This document shows positions 1 to 9,242 of a stretch of 64,000 bases of DNA, one piece after another. The notes beneath the pieces were generated by a model, which was given only the letters and a program-made list of their open reading frames with translations, searched no databases and had not been told where the DNA came from. The DNA is taken from NCBI GenBank assembly GCA_035771165.1, contig JAWNZC010000298.1, forward strand, positions 141,501 to 205,500. The letters are read 5' to 3'. Origin of the DNA: Paragorgia papillata. Taxonomy: Eukaryota; Cnidaria; Anthozoa; Scleralcyonacea; Coralliidae. The position numbers and the translations under genes were made by a program. How positions within the stretch are numbered: position 1 is the stretch's first letter; each line of letters begins with the position of its first letter.

Positions 1-1452
1 ACGTTTAGGATTGATATTTCAAAGGGTTGATTGCGCGAATACCTGTGCAGTTTATGCCATCTCCACTAAAGCCAGCATCACATGTACAGATGTATGATCC
101 AGCTGTATTGTTACAATATGCGTTTGAAAGACATGGATTGTTTTGACATTCGTTGATATCTGAAATGACAAAACAATAAAGATACAATTTCGAATTTAAT
201 TATAATTATAATTATTATAATTAATTGATTGCCTTAAATGGTGATTTCTAAATCATATTGTGAAGTTTATTAATAATTCATGAACTTTTTCCAATCAAAA
301 TTTAAAAATATACGTCAAGTGCATACTTCTGTGACTCCATACAATTAGAGCAATAAAAATTATAATTACAACCACTATAGGCATGTATGCTCTTCTGATA
401 CAACCACTAGTGTTTGTAACTAAAATTACCAGATCATAAAGGAACTTTTTCTCTTTCATTTTTCAGTTCGTGATTGTATATGTTATACAACACGGTTGTT
501 ATTTCTGAATACTCCTGAGAATAAACGGATAAAAGTCGAATCAATATTTTAAAAGATTACTTATACCTGTACAGTTTATGCCATCTCCACTAAAACCAAC
601 ATTACAGGTACACATGAATAATCCAACTGTATTGTTACAATATGCGTTTGAGTCACATGGGTTGCTGAGACATTCATTGATGTCTAAAGTAACATTAGAA
701 AGAAAACTTTCTTAATTTCCATTGAAAGTAAAAGAAACATAATAGAATTATTTTATTTCTTAACTTATTAAGCAAGAATTAGTACCAGGAAAACTCGGAC
801 TATTGAATCTTTGAAATTGCCAAAACAAACGTATGAATTTAATGTGTTATTTCATTTCCTCATTTGCTTGCAGCTCTACAGTTAAAAGATCTCCACCAAA
901 ATTAGATCACATATACAGATAAAAGATTCAATTAACTGTATTGTTACAAGCTTCGGTTGAATGGCATGGTTTATTAAGACACTCGTTAACATTCGAAATA
1001 TGATAAAGAAAACATAATGTAAACGTGATAAAATGTTTTTCCTTAGTTTATAGAAATGAAGGTAAAACGTTTTTGGGCGATATTTTAAACGGTCGATACG
1101 CAGATACCTGTACAGTTTCTGACATCTCCACTAAATCCAGCATCACATGTACAGTTGTACGATCCTGCTGTATTGTTACAAGTTGCGTTTGAATGACATG
1201 GATTGTTTTGACATTCGTTGATATCTGAAATGAGAAAACAATAAAGATACAATTTCGAATTTAATTATAATTATAATTATTATAATTATAATTAATTGAT
1301 TGCCTTAAATGGTGATTTCTAAATCATATTGTGAAGTTTATTAATAATTCATGAACTTTTTCCAATCAAAATCTAAAAATATACGTCAAGTGCATACTTC
1401 TGTGACTCCATACAATTAGAGCAATACAAATTATAATTACAACCACTATAGG
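1..1452 (-). CDS. EGF-like exon array, segment 1 (partial giant cbEGF gene)
   Basis: This segment holds three intact EGF exons: type A at 43-159, type B at 567-683, type A at 1108-1224. A decayed type C lies at about 874-993. Each intact exon is 117 bp (39 codons), preceded on the minus strand by an AG acceptor and followed by a GT donor, and split after the first base of a codon at both ends. The translation starts DINEC, has six cysteines, and contains the Asp/Asn beta-hydroxylation pattern C-x-N-x4-Y/F-x-C-x-C, which fits calcium-binding EGF domains of extracellular proteins. The exon at 43-159 is the most divergent copy, so the array may be nearing its 3' edge here. The exon at 1108-1224 carries a missense change in the usual GDGINC end. 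Family assignment is firm; the identity of the whole gene is unknown. Confidence 0.85.
43..159 (-). CDS. cbEGF exon, type A (divergent edge copy)
   Basis: A single EGF domain of 39 residues beginning [10 protein letters not shown] and ending GDGINCTG. It differs from the other A copies by CLSNAYC and GSYICTC. The acceptor is in gtcatttcag and the donor is gtattcgcg. Phase 1-1 symmetry means it can be joined to, or skipped between, any other exon of the array without changing frame. Confidence 0.85.
567..683 (-). CDS. cbEGF exon, type B
   Basis: A 39-residue EGF domain starting [10 protein letters not shown], with the middle [11 protein letters not shown] and end [10 protein letters not shown]. 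The acceptor lies in gttactttag and the donor is gtataagt. This is the B1 variant (GLFM), one of three B variants in the array; the others read GSFI after NTV or NTF. Confidence 0.85.
874..993 (-). pseudogene. Fossil EGF exon (type C), representative copy
   Basis: On the minus strand this reads [21 protein letters not shown] and then hits TGA, followed by a second stop and remnants of the GF-GGD end. The first half clearly matches the EGF exons. The acceptor AG and the GT donor at the expected positions are lost. The same broken copy recurs about 310 bp to the right of most B exon starts, 27 times in the window, including 14311-14430, 15969-16088, about 17048-17167, about 19790-19899 (cut by the EnSpm element) and 36317-36437. 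Confidence 0.8.
1108..1224 (-). CDS. cbEGF exon, type A
   Basis: The standard A domain: [16 protein letters not shown], then [11 protein letters not shown]. Three N-x-T sequons (NNT, NCT, NCT) fall in one 39-residue module. A substitution converts the usual GDGIN end to GDVRN in this copy only. The Polinton inserted in the intron about 230 bp to its right. Confidence 0.85.
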
Positions 1453-1458
1453 CATGTA
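1453..1458. repeat. Polinton target-site duplication, left copy
   Basis: CATGTA lies directly outside the left Polinton end and again at 13817-13822 outside the right end. Uninterrupted array units read ggcatgtatgctc at this point, with one CATGTA, so the six bases were duplicated on insertion. Six-base duplications are characteristic of Polintons/Mavericks. Confidence 0.9.
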
Positions 1459-1537
1459 AGTAGTAATACCCCCCACTCTGGCCGATTCATAATTAATTAG
1501 GTAAATTGAATTTTTAATGAGCTCTGTCAATATCATT

Positions 1538-1880
1538 CTCAGGCTCCTTTGGGACCTCCAAACCCTAATCTCATTATGCTTACATCATTATTTCTCAGGC
1601 TCCTTTGGGACCCCCTAATATTCAACTTATTATTTATTCATTCTCAGGCTCCTTTGGGATCTCCTAACCCTAATCTCATGACGTCATTATGTCTCAGGCT
1701 CCTTTGAGACCTCTTAACCCTAACCTGATTACGTCAGTATGTCTCAGGCTCCTTTGGGACCTCCAAACCCTAATCTCATTATTTATGCATACGTCATTCA
1801 TTCTCAGGCTCCTTTGGGACTTCCTAACCCTAACTCATTATTTATGCTTACGTCATTAATTCTCAGGCTCCTTTGGGAGG
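1538..1880. repeat. Subterminal minisatellite, left arm
   Basis: About seven tandem copies of a 48-60 bp unit built on ctcaggctcctttgggacct, followed by ccaaaccctaatctcatta and acgtcatt. Copies differ in length and in short inserts. The inverted counterpart is at about 13440-13740. Confidence 0.85.
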
Positions 1881-2660
1881 TAACTAACTTTCCCCCCAAC
1901 TCTAGCTTTCATCCAACCCCCCGTGTAATACGTCATAACCGATAGCTCTCCGACTGATTTCCGATGTTACGTCATTATCAAAAGCATCCCACTTTCTTCC
2001 TTATAAGTATTAGTAATTACCGTTTGATTTATACACATAGCCTAAATGATAGTCGATAGTTGTGGGACACATAGACGTACAGAGCATGCGTACAGTAAAC
2101 TTTAACAAAATAGACGTTCTTTACAAGGAACGAGAGAGAAATTGACAGAGACACTTTATATTTTTTATCTGAAACCTTGTTTGGAGGAATATAGAGAGTT
2201 TGGAGCAATCTAAATGTCTGAATCTGCTGAGATAACTTAACTCGAATATTATCTGAATAAGCTATGAATATTATATTAAGGTTAGAACCTAAATGGTCAA
2301 CCACAGTAAGTCATCCTAGAATCATTACTAACTAAACTCTCGTTTATAAAACAAGTCAAGATATCGTAAGAAGAACTTAAGATATATTTTAGATGAGGAA
2401 TCACTTCGAGAAGTTATGAAAAGAACGATTTTAAGTGTCGAAATATAAACTAAAGGCAAAGCGATTTATTACTTTGAAAGCGTTGCTACGCTTTCTGTTA
2501 CTAAGTGTGATATTTGCATATTTATCCTCAGTGCACGTGCAGGAGACAAAAGAGAAACTCATTAGGGGTCATTAAGAGGATTAAGCGCTTGGGCAAGTCT
2601 AGTCAAGAGAGTAATTAGCAACACGCGTACATGTAATACAGAATTTAAAATATTTTATTG
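1881..2660. other. Polinton arm, no recognisable gene
   Basis: This AT-rich stretch is mirrored at about 12660-13440. A 91-codon open frame at 2029-2304 (minus) exists in both arms but begins with GTG, has no motif, and is conserved only because the arms are near-identical. I see no gene I can support. Confidence 0.5.
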
Positions 2661-2672
2661 AGAAATATATCT

Positions 2673-3347
2673 TTACACAAAAAACTCTTGATTATTTAGT
2701 GACCTATCGGTAACACTAACATATGGGCATACAGTACATCTTATAATCCGAAGGCATGGATCATGAGCCTGGAAGTCTGTACCACAAACATTACATATCA
2801 GATTTCGATTAACGCATTTGTTAAAATATTTCCACAAACACTTAGGACACTCAATTACATGTGTAAAATTAACAGGATTCTGACAACGTTCGCAATCAAC
2901 AGGTTCGTCAATTATAGAATTTTCTGATGCTATTTCGGTGTAATCCTTATCGTTTTCTGAATCTTCTTCGGAGGAAGTTTCTTCGTTTTCGCTCTCTGAT
3001 TCTGTTTCTTCTGCTGCCTGCGCCAACATTGTTAGCACTCGAACATTTTCGATAAGGTTTTTGTCAATGTTAATGTCGGCGAGTTCTTTTACAAACACGT
3101 TTAAACCAGCTGGTTCGGGAATTCCTGAGAAGTAAGGTGATACACATTATTCTACCAATTCGGCTATTTTTGTGTTTGGTATAGTTCTTCCTTGATACAC
3201 AATTTCTCCTTTGGGATTCCATGTTAAGTTGACATAGGATGCGAGTAAACTATTCAACAAAGAGGACGCGTTCGCTTCATCGACTCCGTAGTCAAAATGT
3301 GACAGTATTTCTTTAACACGAAAATCGTCATGTAACCTTTCTCCCAT
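2673..3347 (-). pseudogene. Zinc-ribbon Polinton protein, left copy, one nonsense codon
   Basis: This is the inverted copy of the intact 224-residue gene at 11976-12650. Translation starts MGERLHDD and runs to a TAA at 3147-3149, where the right copy has TAC (Tyr). Reading continues in the same frame to the end, through the acidic linker and the cysteine pairs. The lesion is a single C-to-A change on the coding strand; the rest differs by a few substitutions. It is probably inactive unless the stop is read through. Confidence 0.8.
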
Positions 3348-3392
3348 AGTGTTCAGGGTTCGAATGATGGTCTTTAAAAAATATCGTTCTTT

Positions 3393-3710
3393 TTATATTA
3401 GTTCTGCGAGTCCTTCTAAAACTGGACCAAGTAGGACATCAAGAAATCCTTCACCTTTTTGAACCAGTATCTCTTTTTTTCTCATAAAACTACTTCGGGG
3501 ACTAGCCAAAGTTGATATGTCGTCGCTATAAGGCCTAACGACTTCAAGCAAAGCAGGTGATAATTGATATTGCGTTGACCAAAAGTTCAACATACAATCA
3601 CAAATGCATCTAATTTGCTCAGGGCTAGCAGTCTCCAACAGAGCTCGCTGTTGAATAGGTTCACTTGTACATAAAAGTTCAAGAAACGGTTTGTGCTTTT
3701 TGATCAACAT
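3393..3710 (-). CDS. Small conserved Polinton protein, left copy (105 residues)
   Basis: Begins MLIKKHKPF and ends GPVLEGLAELI. Residues 20-40 carry ALLETASPEQIRCICDC, residues 70-85 are basic (SFMRKKEILVQKGEG), and the last 18 are hydrophobic with leucine repeats. The layout 'LLETA-PEQ, basic patch, KGxGFL, hydrophobic C-terminus' matches, from memory, a small protein common in animal Polintons/adintoviruses. A minor virion or core protein is an inference. The intact twin is at 11613-11930. Confidence 0.65.
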   Translation of the reverse strand: MLIKKHKPFLELLCTSEPIQQRALLETASPEQIRCICDCMLNFWSTQYQLSPALLEVVRPYSDDISTLASPRSSFMRKKEILVQKGEGFLDVLLGPVLEGLAELI

Positions 3711-3765
3711 CTCTATTTGACAGTCAGTGTCTAAATGAGGAAAACGCTACCAAAACACATATTTT

Positions 3766-3925
3766 AAGAGGGGGGAGGAAGAGGAGGAAGAGGAGGAGGA
3801 GGAGGAGGAGGAGGAGAAGGAGGAGGAGGAGAAGGAGGAGGAGGAGAAAGAGGAGGAGGAGGAGGAGAAAGAGGAGGAGGAGGAGAAAGAGGAGGAGGAG
3901 GAAAAAGAGGAGGAGGAGGAGCAAA
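3766..3925. repeat. (GGA)n-type microsatellite, left arm
   Basis: About 160 bp of purine-only GGA repeats with GAAA interruptions. It mirrors the TCC tract at 11364-11556. Long leucine- or serine-rich open frames across it are artefacts of the repeat. Confidence 0.9.
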
Positions 3926-4049
3926 TAGACACACACACATACAAAAGCATTTAGCTTAAAATATTTATCTCGGTTTTCGCTCAAACATATACATATCAAA
4001 AGTTTTAGTAAGGTCTGCTTCTTAGATTATATTTAGGCGAGCTTAGGCG

Positions 4050-4103
4050 AGCTGAGCAAGACGCTACTTGCAGCAAAGCAACAGACGCTCAATGAATCTC
4101 GAA
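4050..4103 (+). repeat. DIRS element terminal direct repeat, copy at low-coordinate end
   Basis: A 54-bp sequence starting agctgagcaagacgctactt, found again in the same orientation at 9243-9296. It lies about 10 bp inside the Polinton junction. Direct rather than inverted ends fit the split-direct-repeat group of DIRS-type elements. Confidence 0.85.
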
Positions 4104-4666
4104 TGCGCGGGAAACCCCTTAACGTAATTGACGTAAGGGACTCCCCTAATAAGGGGAACCGCAGGCTAACTACATCAGCAGTTAACTTCGCTTAAATATA
4201 TATATATATTTAACCACATTTAACTGCAGAATATACGTTGTTTGGAGGTAGGTGCCGTTGGTGACCGGGCTAGTCAGCAATCTAGCCCAGGCTAGTCAGC
4301 AAATCTAGCCTTGTTAGCAAGCAAAGTAACTGTAAGCAATTGGGCCATGAGCAAATAGCCAGCAAACTAAGCAATAGCAATTAGGGTAATCAGAGAAGCA
4401 ATAGGCGTTTGCCATGATAACTCTGCCAAGGCAGACCACCAAGACGGTCAGTCCCTTCAAGCGTACGACAAGTTGTGCGCCTGAAGAGGAAGTGCCTTGG
4501 CAGATTGCCATGGCACTATCTCCAACAACTGACCGCTGTCCAACGGGCCACAGGATGCCGGCACCTACCACAACTCAACAGACACGCGAAGAAGACAGAC
4601 GAAGGAGCAACCTCGAACTACTAATCACATTATTTAAGTCGCACTTAGCAAATTATTTTTGTTATG
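4104..4666. other. DIRS element 3' non-coding region
   Basis: About 560 bp between the terminal repeat and the recombinase stop. It contains short local duplications (ctagcccaggctagtcagca type) and a tatata stretch near 4198. No gene is seen; the small plus-strand open frame at 4414-4674 has no motif. Confidence 0.4.
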
Positions 4667-5640
4667 TTAGATAACAAAGTGCGAGGAGTCCGTATAAGAT
4701 AAGTAGGCGGTGCTGGTCCACCGTCCCAAAGTTTGGATCAGGTGCTCCGGGACCCCCGCTAAAGCCACCGACGTAGCCGCACCAATTCGAAAACTGTGGC
4801 TCCTAAAATGACCGGTAATACCAGCTGCCTCTAACAACTTGCGTAGACGCTCCGTGAAGAAAGCACGTGTAAGTGGGAGACCATTAGATCGAATAAATAG
4901 AGAACCAGAGGCACCACCACAACGATCCAGGTAATTTAACATGGCTTCGACGGGGCATAACGGTGCGTGACCTATCCCAAGTGTAATGACACAACCCTTG
5001 GCGAAACGGGTCGGTTTTTGACACTTTGATTCGGACTTGGATACACGCCGGGTTATAAACCAGGTCAACGGTAATGTCATTTACGGAGAGATGAAGAGCT
5101 GAAGAGAAGCTGGCGCCACTGGGTAGGGTAACTCTGAAGATCGTAGAAAGCTGAAATACGCCAACAACAAGCAGCCCAGAATAAAATGTCGTCGTATACC
5201 GCAGAATCGAGGTGAGAGTAAGTAGCACGCAAGATATCCGGTGTGCTAGGCAAACGTTTATCAGGCGAAGTACCCTTGCCCGCTTAATACCTTTGATAAC
5301 GCGTTGTAGACGAAGGCAATCTTTCAAAGGATCACCAAAGCTTGTTCAATATGCAGAGCTCGGACTGCAGAGAGATAGACTTTGATCGTAGCAGGTTTTA
5401 CATCCGCGGCCAACCACGTAGCATAAGACACAGCGTCCATTCGGTAGCTGGGAGCGGGGAGCCGTTAGTGTTTACCCGATTGGTAGCACGGCAGAAATGT
5501 AAAAACGACCGTTGGGCAAACGAGTACGTCCTGTGGGTCGACGACGCCAAGCCGTGTTTCATGTAAATTTGACATTGTAGTTCTAAATCGCGGGATCCAG
5601 TCGGTCCCAAGAGCCAGTCCGGAATTGGGATTGGCAATGG
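4667..5640 (-). pseudogene. Tyrosine recombinase of the DIRS-type element
   Basis: The N-terminal SAM-like core-binding region is at 5398-5565 (LASSTHRTYSFAQRSFLHFC). The middle is in other frames (VIKGIKRARVLR near 5275, VRIKVSKTDPFRQG near 5020). The catalytic C-terminus is at about 4673-5000, with HSFRIGAAT (H-x-x-R), LGRW (H/W position) and the AYLSY nucleophile tyrosine. At least three frame changes separate these pieces, one right after KTDPFRQG near 5000. Such enzymes integrate a circular DNA intermediate. The family is clear; the gene is dead as written. Confidence 0.82.
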
Positions 5641-5673
5641 AGCACAGTCGGGTGCGAGTTGGTGGAACGCCTG

Positions 5674-7165
5674 CTAATTAAAACGGGAAAGTGCGTCAGC
5701 AACGAGATTGTCTAGGCCAGGGATATGTTGAGCCACAAAAGTAAAGTTGAAGCGAGCGGCTACCCCAAGGAGGGAACGCAAGAGGTGCATGGTATGATAA
5801 TCCCTCGACGTGCCGTGCGGGAATTCAGGATATGAACAACGGATAATTATCCAGATGAAAGCAAACGCGTAGAAGAGCCCACTGAGAACCCCACAATGAG
5901 CGGCTAACACAACAGGAAAAACAGTTTATAGGCGATGGACAGTGGGACCTGCGATGGTAACCACTTGTGATTAAACCACTGCTGCTGATACACAGCACCG
6001 TAACCGATAGATCCGGTCGCGTCCGAGGTAACATGTAGATCAGCCAATGGAACGAGCCCTGGGAGGAGGAGGAAATTGATACTCAAGCCGAAATTCTCCG
6101 TTAAGACGAATCGGATGATTACGACTGCGGAATGCGCAAAGCAAACTGATCATACGGCGTGGAAAGGTACGTCCCGGCTAAACGACTAAGCACGCGTGGT
6201 GGAGTTTCCCGATTAGGGATTCTAGCTGCGTCCTCGTGCACCATTTCCGCTGCCTCCATTCAACGAAGAGTTGTTTGAGAGCCGCAAGTTTGGCCCCAGG
6301 TAGGCGAGCGATCTGGTGGACAGAATCAAACTCGATGCCGAGAACAATTAGATACGTGGTGGGACATACGGATTTACCGGGGTGGAAGGTAAACCTAAAT
6401 TCTTACAGACCGATGAAGCAACTGCTAAATTACGAGCACAGAGGGGCGACTGCGGAGGACCAGCAGTTATGAATCATCAAGATAATGCAAGATCAGGAAT
6501 AGCGTAGTTGCAGTGCAAAATCCATTCGACAAGATCAGCCACCGAATTGAAGATAAAGGGGGCCGAACGTAAGCCAAACGGTAAGGTGAGATCAACGTAA
6601 AATTTGCCTCGCCATTTCATGCCAAGCAAATGCCGGTGGGAAGGTAGCACAGCTACATTCCGATAAGCACTTTGAACGTCGAACTTGGCCATCTAAGCCC
6701 CCCGACCAAGTGCCGAAACATCGTCACGACTACATCGTCGAACTTAAAGTACTGAAGAGAAAACAGTTCCGGATCAATACCATCATTAACACTAACCCAT
6801 GTGGGGAGGAAAGATCCAAATTCAACCGCCACTTCCCGGTTGACCAACTTTCGGAATAACACCGAAACCGCTAACGTATAATTCCGCAACTGGAGGATTA
6901 TGAAACGGACCTGCGACCCGGCCAAAGGCGGCTTCATTATTTAAATAGGCATCCACAATCTCAGGGTGCTCATAGGCTGAAGCTTTGTTCTCACGTGCTG
7001 AAGTCAGAGGAAACGAGGCGTTGAACCCAATATCAAACCACGAGCAATGCCGTTGAGAACATAATCCACCTTGAAGCGGTCCGGATGTAATTGGAGCTCG
7101 GTAGTAAACTGTTGCAAATTAAGTGGGGAGAGCCGCGAACCGGTATAATTATGGTCAGCGGCGAC
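5674..7165 (-). pseudogene. Reverse transcriptase-RNase H of the DIRS-type element
   Basis: Reading from 7165 downward: GSRLSPLNLQQF and FKVDYVLNGIARG (about 7030-7150), LTSARENKASAYEHPEIV (about 6950-7000), SVNDGIDPELFSLQYFKFDD (about 6730-6800). Then come the RT core DVQSAYRNVAV, GMKWRGKFYVDLTLPFGLRS (6530-6690) and RNase H with SDATGSIGYGA (about 6010). The end is HIPGLDNLVADALSRFN at 5674-5725. These blocks lie in different frames, so several indels have accumulated. DIRS-type RT/RNase H is the best family match. The catalytic YxDD region was not located with confidence. Confidence 0.82.
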
Positions 7166-9242
7166 CATGTACCCCGCGCGTGACTATCACGTAAGTCCTG
7201 ACTGTGCGGAAGAAGCTTGTATCTGTTGTTTATACGGAGATTAAAACTAACTTTAGCCATTCAAGTAATCATTCTTGACGTGTTCGACGCGGGAACATAA
7301 GCAATGGAAAGGTGCTACCATGCTACTAAGAGTATAAGCTATACGGCTAAACTGGTATCTGAATTACCGGTTGCAACTTGCCGTGAATTGGCAAGAATTC
7401 GGATGCTAAGCCAAAGGCTAACCATATATAACTAGAAACCGCATTAATCGAACGAACGGCGCACACGTTAAAGATAACCTATATTACAATACCCCCCAAG
7501 ATGCAGCTACCCTAGGGCTCCCCTCCCCCATCTAACTATCCGCGATGCCGAATGTGATAACAATAAGTGCCGACGACAGAAAGTCTGCGAGCAAGCCAAT
7601 TAGAATGATCACACCGGACTAATTCAACCAACCCTCCAAATATGGAGTTGTTTACGAGCTAAGTAATAACCCGACAGGGGGAGGGGGAGTTTAGCAAGCA
7701 ATAGCGCAAGAACAGGCGACAGCTAAGTAACCGTTTAAATAACAAGAACCCCGGCAAATCGAGCTAAGGACAACACAAGCGGTAGATTAAACGGTATAAT
7801 CATGGCCTGCGAACCCAGGCCTTGCAACAGGCAATACGGAATAACGTGAATCAAGCTTCAACTATCGCAGTGTCTAGAAGACTAGCCAAGCCAGGAATAG
7901 AATAACTGAGCTAAAAAATCGACGTCCGAACAACCCGAACCAGTGCCATAGGCATAGCAGCAATCTGAACCGAAGCTGAGCTAGAATTGTGATGATAAAC
8001 ACGAGCAACTGCCACCGCAACGGACATATATATATAGCTATCATTCACAAAATACGTTAAACATGCAAACTAGAATAAGAACACACACAACTGTAGTAAT
8101 GAACATTTAATAACAATGTCACCGAATAGGGTAGACCTTCAGAAACTGTAACACAGTCATAAATCACAGAACATGCAACTGATGCAGACTAATGCACCCA
8201 TGTATTAACGTTATCGAATCAAGGTGTAAGGAACTAAGCGACCGCTAAAACATGTCAACACAAACGCGAACCAACAACACTCGGAGAGTTGTACGCAGTA
8301 CCGTACACTAACTAAAGATTAATGTAGGATAAACCGTTAAATTAATTACAACAGTACAACCCACAATAACAAAAACATGTCGAAGGTCAAACACGAGCAT
8401 AAGTCAAAGAAGCGACTCACAACCATAGTCAATACAATCTAAAAACGCCGCTACTTACTCGGGACAAGGCATGAAGACTCGGCTGCGATGAAACAGTGCA
8501 TTCAACTGATTGATCGGTGTGGTCCTAAACATCTAGAGCATGAATGCTTAAACCGACACAACGCCGAGGGCGCCACACAGTGTCCTCTGTTCCAGGACGT
8601 GCATATAACCGAAGAATCAAGGGTCCAGGCCAGGCAATATTTAGATAAAATCGAACAACCTGACTCACCTGGTAATTTCCTAAATTAGGGCGTCCAACGA
8701 CTTGACAAAACTTTTGGCCTTTCGAACTTGTACGCCAGAGCGGAACAGTACCGAGATCTGAACAGCTAGCATGCTACGAGTTGGTCAAACATACAAACGC
8801 TTAGCCCATAAACACAAGCAGATTGAAAAGCGCCGAGAGCCAGAATAAACAGTCTCCTTCGATAAGGCGATAGCTCAAAAAACGCAACGAACAAGCTGTT
8901 GGGGAACTGCAAAAATACCTACAACAAAATTCTCGGCTGGTAATAACTGTGGAGAGAACAAACAGCTGAACAAGCCACGTAATGAAGACAAGCAAGCTAG
9001 CGGCAAAACAGCAGCGTATAATTGCAGCAATCGATGAGACGCGACAAAACTGATAATTAAGCACAAACGTGGTAATAATGAGTCACAGCTAAAAACGTCT
9101 GAAAGCTAAGCTACATCGTACAAACCGTAAACCGGCACAAACCGGACGGAGTGAAGAGCCAGTTGAGCCAAATTCTAAGGCAGCATATCAAGCGACGAAG
9201 CACGGCCAACAGAGGGCAAGGAAACCCTAGTTTCATAGCACA
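7166..9242. other. DIRS element 5' region, possible gag remnant, no gene supported
   Basis: About 2 kb upstream (minus sense) of the reverse transcriptase, where DIRS-type elements carry a gag-like gene. Only short open frames without motifs are seen. A 66-codon plus-strand frame at 8488-8688 has coding-like composition but no recognisable motif and opposes the element. I make no gene call. Confidence 0.4.

Larger units (their letters stand above)
1459..4039. repeat. Polinton left inverted arm
   Basis: This is the reverse complement of 11246-13816 with scattered substitutions and small indels. From the outside in it carries the terminal sequence, a minisatellite, about 0.8 kb without a convincing gene, a broken copy of the zinc-ribbon gene, an intact copy of the 105-residue gene, and a GGA microsatellite. 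Arm identity breaks at ttaggcg (4039), where the DIRS-type element begins. Confidence 0.88.

Noticed and set aside
1538..1880. Telomeric repeat (CCCTAA)
   Set aside because: The word occurs once per 48-60 bp minisatellite unit, not in tandem.
2029..2304. 91-codon frame in both Polinton arms (twin at 13018-13293)
   Set aside because: It starts with GTG, has no motif, and is conserved only because the arms are copies of each other.
3724..3999. Leucine- or serine-rich open frames over the GGA/TCC tracts (also 10395-10602 and 11274-11599)
   Set aside because: They are translations of a trinucleotide microsatellite, open in several frames on both strands, with no other coding sign.
4667..7165. 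LTR retrotransposon or Crypton
   Set aside because: RT and RNase H occur with a tyrosine recombinase and no integrase or LTRs, which fits DIRS-type elements; a Crypton would lack RT.
8488..8688. 66-codon plus-strand frame in the DIRS 5' region
   Set aside because: Its composition is plausible, but there is no motif, it opposes the element's genes, and there is no supporting neighbour.
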